Of a DNA stretch of 64,000 nucleotides, positions 61,391 to 64,000 are shown piece after piece. Positions within the stretch are counted from its first letter, which is position 1. The number at the start of each line of letters is the position of its first letter. Source of the stretch: Nocardia pseudobrasiliensis NBRC 108224 (GTDB taxonomy: Bacteria; Actinomycetota; Actinomycetes; Mycobacteriales; Mycobacteriaceae). The stretch spans positions 1-64,000 of the forward strand of contig NZ_BDBS01000010.1 in assembly GCF_001613105.1 (NCBI RefSeq), written 5' to 3'. The notes beneath the pieces were generated by a model. That model was not told the origin of the DNA, made no database searches, and saw only the letters and a program-made list of their open reading frames with translations. The position numbers were made by a program, and so were the translations under genes.

Positions 61391-62098
61391 CTAACGCTGC
61401 GCGGCGCGTGCGACGAGTTCGGCCACCTCGGCGGGCCGGGAGACCGAGACCGCGTGCGAGGCGGCGATTTCCACCGTCTCGGCATTCGCGCGCTCGGCCA
61501 TGAAGCGCTGGGCCTCGACGGGAATGTTCCTGTCGTCGGAGGTCAGCAGCGCGTAGGACGGGACGGTCCGCCAAGCCGCGGCTGCGGCGGGCTGCTGCAG
61601 GGCGGACAGGGCCACCGGGCGCTGGGTGACAGCCATGAGCTCGGCGGCCGCGGCGTCGACGTCGGCGGCGAACTGCGCGGGGAATTCGTCCTGACGGATA
61701 TAGAGTTCGGTGCCCGAACCGCCCTCGGGCAGCGGGTAGTTCGCCGGACGGGTGGTCGGCCCGAGGGTCGAGCCGGGGAACTTGTCGGTCAGCTCGAGGG
61801 CGCTCTCACCCTCGGCCGGAATGAAGGCCGCGATGTAGACCAGCGCCGTGACATTCGACTTGCCCTGGGCCGCAACGGTGATCACGCTGCCGCCGTAGGA
61901 GTGCCCGGCCAGGACGACCGGCCCGTCGACGCTGTCGAGGACCGAGGCGATGTAGGCGGCGTCACTGTCCAAGCCGCGCAGCGGATTCGCGGCGGCGAGT
62001 ACGGAGTGGCCCTGGGCGCGCAGGCGTTCGGCCACGCCGTTCCAGCTGGAGGAGTCGGCGAACGCGCCGTGGACGAGGACGATGGTGGGATTCGGCAT
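61391..62098 (-). CDS. Alpha/beta hydrolase, methyl-esterase-like
   Basis: A 235-residue compact alpha/beta hydrolase of the type seen in plant methyl esterases and many soil bacteria. Motifs: IVLVHGAFADSSSWNGVAER, VVLAGHSYGGSVITVAAQG with the Ser nucleophile, and a C-terminal IAASHAVSVSRPAEVAEL with the His. No signal peptide. ATG 62098 has no strong ribosome site. It is 63 bp downstream of the GlxA-type regulator gene on the same strand, so it may be its target. Confidence 0.88.
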   Translation of the reverse strand: MPNPTIVLVHGAFADSSSWNGVAERLRAQGHSVLAAANPLRGLDSDAAYIASVLDSVDGPVVLAGHSYGGSVITVAAQGKSNVTALVYIAAFIPAEGESALELTDKFPGSTLGPTTRPANYPLPEGGSGTELYIRQDEFPAQFAADVDAAAAELMAVTQRPVALSALQQPAAAAAWRTVPSYALLTSDDRNIPVEAQRFMAERANAETVEIAASHAVSVSRPAEVAELVARAAQR

Positions 62099-62161
62099 GA
62101 ACCCAGTCTCGGCGGACGCGGCCGGTTCGCGCCCCGCTCGGCGGGCCGTGAATCCCCCCGA

Positions 62162-63172
62162 TCAGGACGCGGCCTCGGCCTCGTACATCGAGTCGACGGT
62201 GAGCGCGGAGCGGAATCGCTGCTGATATTTGCGCGGCGAGATGCCCAGGCGGGCAATGAATGCGCGGCGCAGCGCCTCACTGCTGCCGTATCCGGCGGTC
62301 ATCGCGGCCGCGGTGACGGTATGCCCGGCGTGCAGGAGATCGCGGGCCACCCCGAATCGGATGTAGGCCACGTATTCGGCCGGGGATTTCTCCAGTTCGG
62401 AGCGGAACAGCCGGGTCAGATGCCGCACGCTGACCCGGGCGTGCGCGGCCAATGTCTGCACGGTGTGCGGATGGGCCGGATCGGCGCAGATCGCGTCGAC
62501 CGCCGCGCGCACCACCGAACTGCGCGGCGCGGGACCGCTCAGCGAGGCCGAGAACTGCGACTGCCCGCCCGCGCGCTGCATGTAGACCACCAGCGATTGC
62601 GCCACCCGGCGCGCGACATCCGCGCCGTGATCCTCCTCGACCAGCGCCAGGGCGAGATCCACGCCCGCGACCACACCGGCCGAGCTGTACAGATTCCCGT
62701 CCCGCACGAAGATCGCGTCCGGATCCACCGCGACGGCCGGAAACCGGTGCGCCAGATCGCGGGTGAACTTCCAGTGCGTCGTCGCGCGCCTACCGTCGAA
62801 CAGTCCGAGTTCGGCGAGGACGAACGTGCCGCTGCAGATGGTCGCCAATCGCCGTGTGCTCCAGGACAATCGGCGCGCGGCGGCGAGTACGTCGGGAGTG
62901 ACGAAGCGCGCGGGCGGCAGTTCGCTGCCGGGGATCACGACCGTATCGAACCGGCCCGCCTCCGAGACCGCGCAGCTCACCTCGATCCGCGCGCCGATCG
63001 AGGTCTGCACATCCTTGCCGTCGGCGGAGATCAGCACCACGTCGTAACACGGAACCGACTGATTCGCCTCGATGAACACCTCGGCCGGACCGGTGAAATC
63101 GAGCATCTTCACGCCGTCGAAGACCAGGATCCCGATCCGTCGGCGAGGCGGGTCGGCGAAGGTGGGGGACAT
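62162..63172 (-). CDS. GlxA-family regulator (DJ-1/PfpI domain plus AraC HTH)
   Basis: A 336-residue regulator. Residues about 10-185 form a DJ-1/PfpI-like domain with GILVFDGVKMLDFTGPAEVF and ATICSGTFVLAELGLFDGRR, where the Cys is in the usual elbow position. The C-terminal AraC double HTH has TLAAHARVSVRHLTRLFRSE then MTAGYGSSEALRRAFIARLG. Members respond to small ligands through the amidotransferase-like domain. ATG 63172 was chosen over an upstream frame that would overlap the divergent TetR gene. The downstream alpha/beta hydrolase is on the same strand. Confidence 0.92.
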   Translation of the reverse strand: MSPTFADPPRRRIGILVFDGVKMLDFTGPAEVFIEANQSVPCYDVVLISADGKDVQTSIGARIEVSCAVSEAGRFDTVVIPGSELPPARFVTPDVLAAARRLSWSTRRLATICSGTFVLAELGLFDGRRATTHWKFTRDLAHRFPAVAVDPDAIFVRDGNLYSSAGVVAGVDLALALVEEDHGADVARRVAQSLVVYMQRAGGQSQFSASLSGPAPRSSVVRAAVDAICADPAHPHTVQTLAAHARVSVRHLTRLFRSELEKSPAEYVAYIRFGVARDLLHAGHTVTAAAMTAGYGSSEALRRAFIARLGISPRKYQQRFRSALTVDSMYEAEAAS

Positions 63173-63251
63173 GTCCACCAGTATTATGGAGGCATGACTC
63201 CAGAACAAGCGATGTGCCGGAGATCGCAAACTCGATTGGTACGGTGACCAC

Positions 63252-63848
63252 ATGGGACGGCCGCGACAGTTCGACGAATCGAGCCTGCTCGATGCCGCCA
63301 CGGATTTGTTCTGGTCCAAGGGCTTCGACAGCACCTCGGTCGAGGACGTATCGCGCGCGACCGGCGTCGGCAACGGCAGCATCTACGCCGCCTACGGCAG
63401 TAAGCGCGGCCTGTTCCTGGCGGCCTTCGAGCGGTACTGCGAGCGCCGGGCCCGATTCGTGCGTGAGGCGGTGCTCGGCGCGCCTGGTTCGGCGCGGGCC
63501 GCGGTGCGCGCCCTGCTGCTCGCGGTCGCCGCGGACTGCGCCGCGCATCCGGATCGACGGGGTTGTCTGATGCTCAACAGCATCGCGCATCTGGGCTCCC
63601 GCATACCCGAGGTCACCACGATCGGAGCCCGCACCACCGCGGCGATGGAGGACGGGGTGGCCCAGCGGCTGCGCGCGGCCGCCGACGGGGCGATCGGGGA
63701 GGTCGAACTGTCGGCGCTGAGCGCGCAGATCGTGGTGGTCGCGCAGGGGCTGATCCAGTTGAGCCGCATGGGAATTCCCGCCGAACGCCTGGAGCGGATC
63801 GCCGAGGTGTCCAGCGCGAATCTGCCGCGGGCCTGGGCCGACCGCTGA
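63252..63848 (+). CDS. TetR family regulator
   Basis: A 198-residue TetR regulator. HTH: LLDAATDLFWSKGFDSTSVE then DVSRATGVGNGSIYAAYGSK. The C-terminal TetR_C ligand domain includes a CLMLNSIAHLG segment found in the COG1309/YcdC-like subgroup. ATG 63252 has no strong ribosome site. Divergent from glxA by about 80 bp. The ligand is unknown and the likely target is the gene that starts at 63963. Confidence 0.9.
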   Translation: MGRPRQFDESSLLDAATDLFWSKGFDSTSVEDVSRATGVGNGSIYAAYGSKRGLFLAAFERYCERRARFVREAVLGAPGSARAAVRALLLAVAADCAAHPDRRGCLMLNSIAHLGSRIPEVTTIGARTTAAMEDGVAQRLRAAADGAIGEVELSALSAQIVVVAQGLIQLSRMGIPAERLERIAEVSSANLPRAWADR

Positions 63849-63962
63849 GTGTCCCGTATTCAGCGAATCCTGGCCGTCACAGCGGTGTCGAATCCCCGCC
63901 CGCGCGCCCACACTCGAATCGATGCGCCGTCCGCGCATTTCGATTCGAGGGAAGGTAGGACC

Positions 63963-64000
63963 ATGGCAGGCAACCCGCGGGGTATTTCGTTGGAACCGGC
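63963..64000 (+). CDS. Start of an unknown gene, cut by the window end
   Basis: ATG 63963 has GAAGGTAGG just upstream and opens a frame MAGNPRGISLEP that is cut off after 38 bases. The strong ribosome site suggests a real start. No function can be assigned. Confidence 0.5.
   Translation, partial: MAGNPRGISLEP

Overview
The window is high-GC actinobacterial chromosome. Many GTG starts, GTGA/ATGA gene overlaps and a core gene order close to the Mycobacterium tuberculosis infB-to-dapB neighbourhood point to the mycolic-acid group of Actinobacteria. Nocardia or a close relative is my best guess; no rRNA or other species marker is present. The conserved backbone is infB, a DUF503 gene, rbfA, nrnA, a MATE exporter, pptH, pptT, truB, mntR, ribF, rpsO, pnp, an M16 peptidase and, further on, dapB. 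Accessory blocks interrupt it.

Region by region. 1-6.6 kb: translation and RNA genes, a MATE exporter and the phosphopantetheine hydrolase pptH. 6.6-11.7 kb: a PaoABCD-like molybdenum hydroxylase (2Fe-2S, FAD/4Fe-4S and Mo subunits) with its XdhC chaperone, lying between pptH and its antagonist pptT. 11.8-13.4 kb: pptT and truB. 13.4-30.3 kb: a large catabolic cluster. It has a GntR regulator, two Asp/Glu-racemase-like enzymes, a hydroxyacid dehydrogenase, an amidase, a GGDEF protein, an NCS1 permease, a HyuA-type ATPase, two DUF917 proteins, a PucR regulator, a DUF3830 protein, GabT, GabD and a DmlA-like decarboxylating dehydrogenase. Shared palindromes (ATTGTYGACAAT) in two divergent promoters suggest one GntR regulon. 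30.3-33.9 kb: a lower-GC islet with a three-gene cassette (small protein, DUF6879, Scr1-like XRE regulator) present twice in tandem; the distal regulator is broken. Two micro-ORFs follow.

33.9-41.1 kb returns to the backbone (mntR, ribF, rpsO, pnp, M16 peptidase). 41.1-42.7 kb holds an ArsR-MFS pair. 42.8-46.7 kb holds a pentapeptide-repeat membrane protein and, convergent to it, an intact F0-only ATP synthase operon (atpI, a, c, b, b-prime) with no F1 gene. Two TACTAC/GTAGTA-type dyads lie upstream of it. 46.8-49.5 kb: an alcohol dehydrogenase, dapB and a small membrane protein. 49.5-54.0 kb: a probable light-response module with an SDR epimerase, a MerR/B12-binding regulator of the CarH/LitR type, a lipocalin and a photolyase. 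Three contiguous 11-bp direct repeats sit in its divergent promoter. 54.0-60.2 kb: an allantoin utilisation operon (allantoinase, allantoicase, DUF6986 aldolase-like protein, allantoin racemase, NCS1 permease) with its GntR regulator. 60.3-64 kb: a small secreted protein, two alpha/beta hydrolases, a GlxA-type regulator, a TetR regulator and the start of another gene.

No tRNA, rRNA, CRISPR array, transposase or integrase was recognised. Family assignments rest on motifs and remembered homologues, not on database searches.
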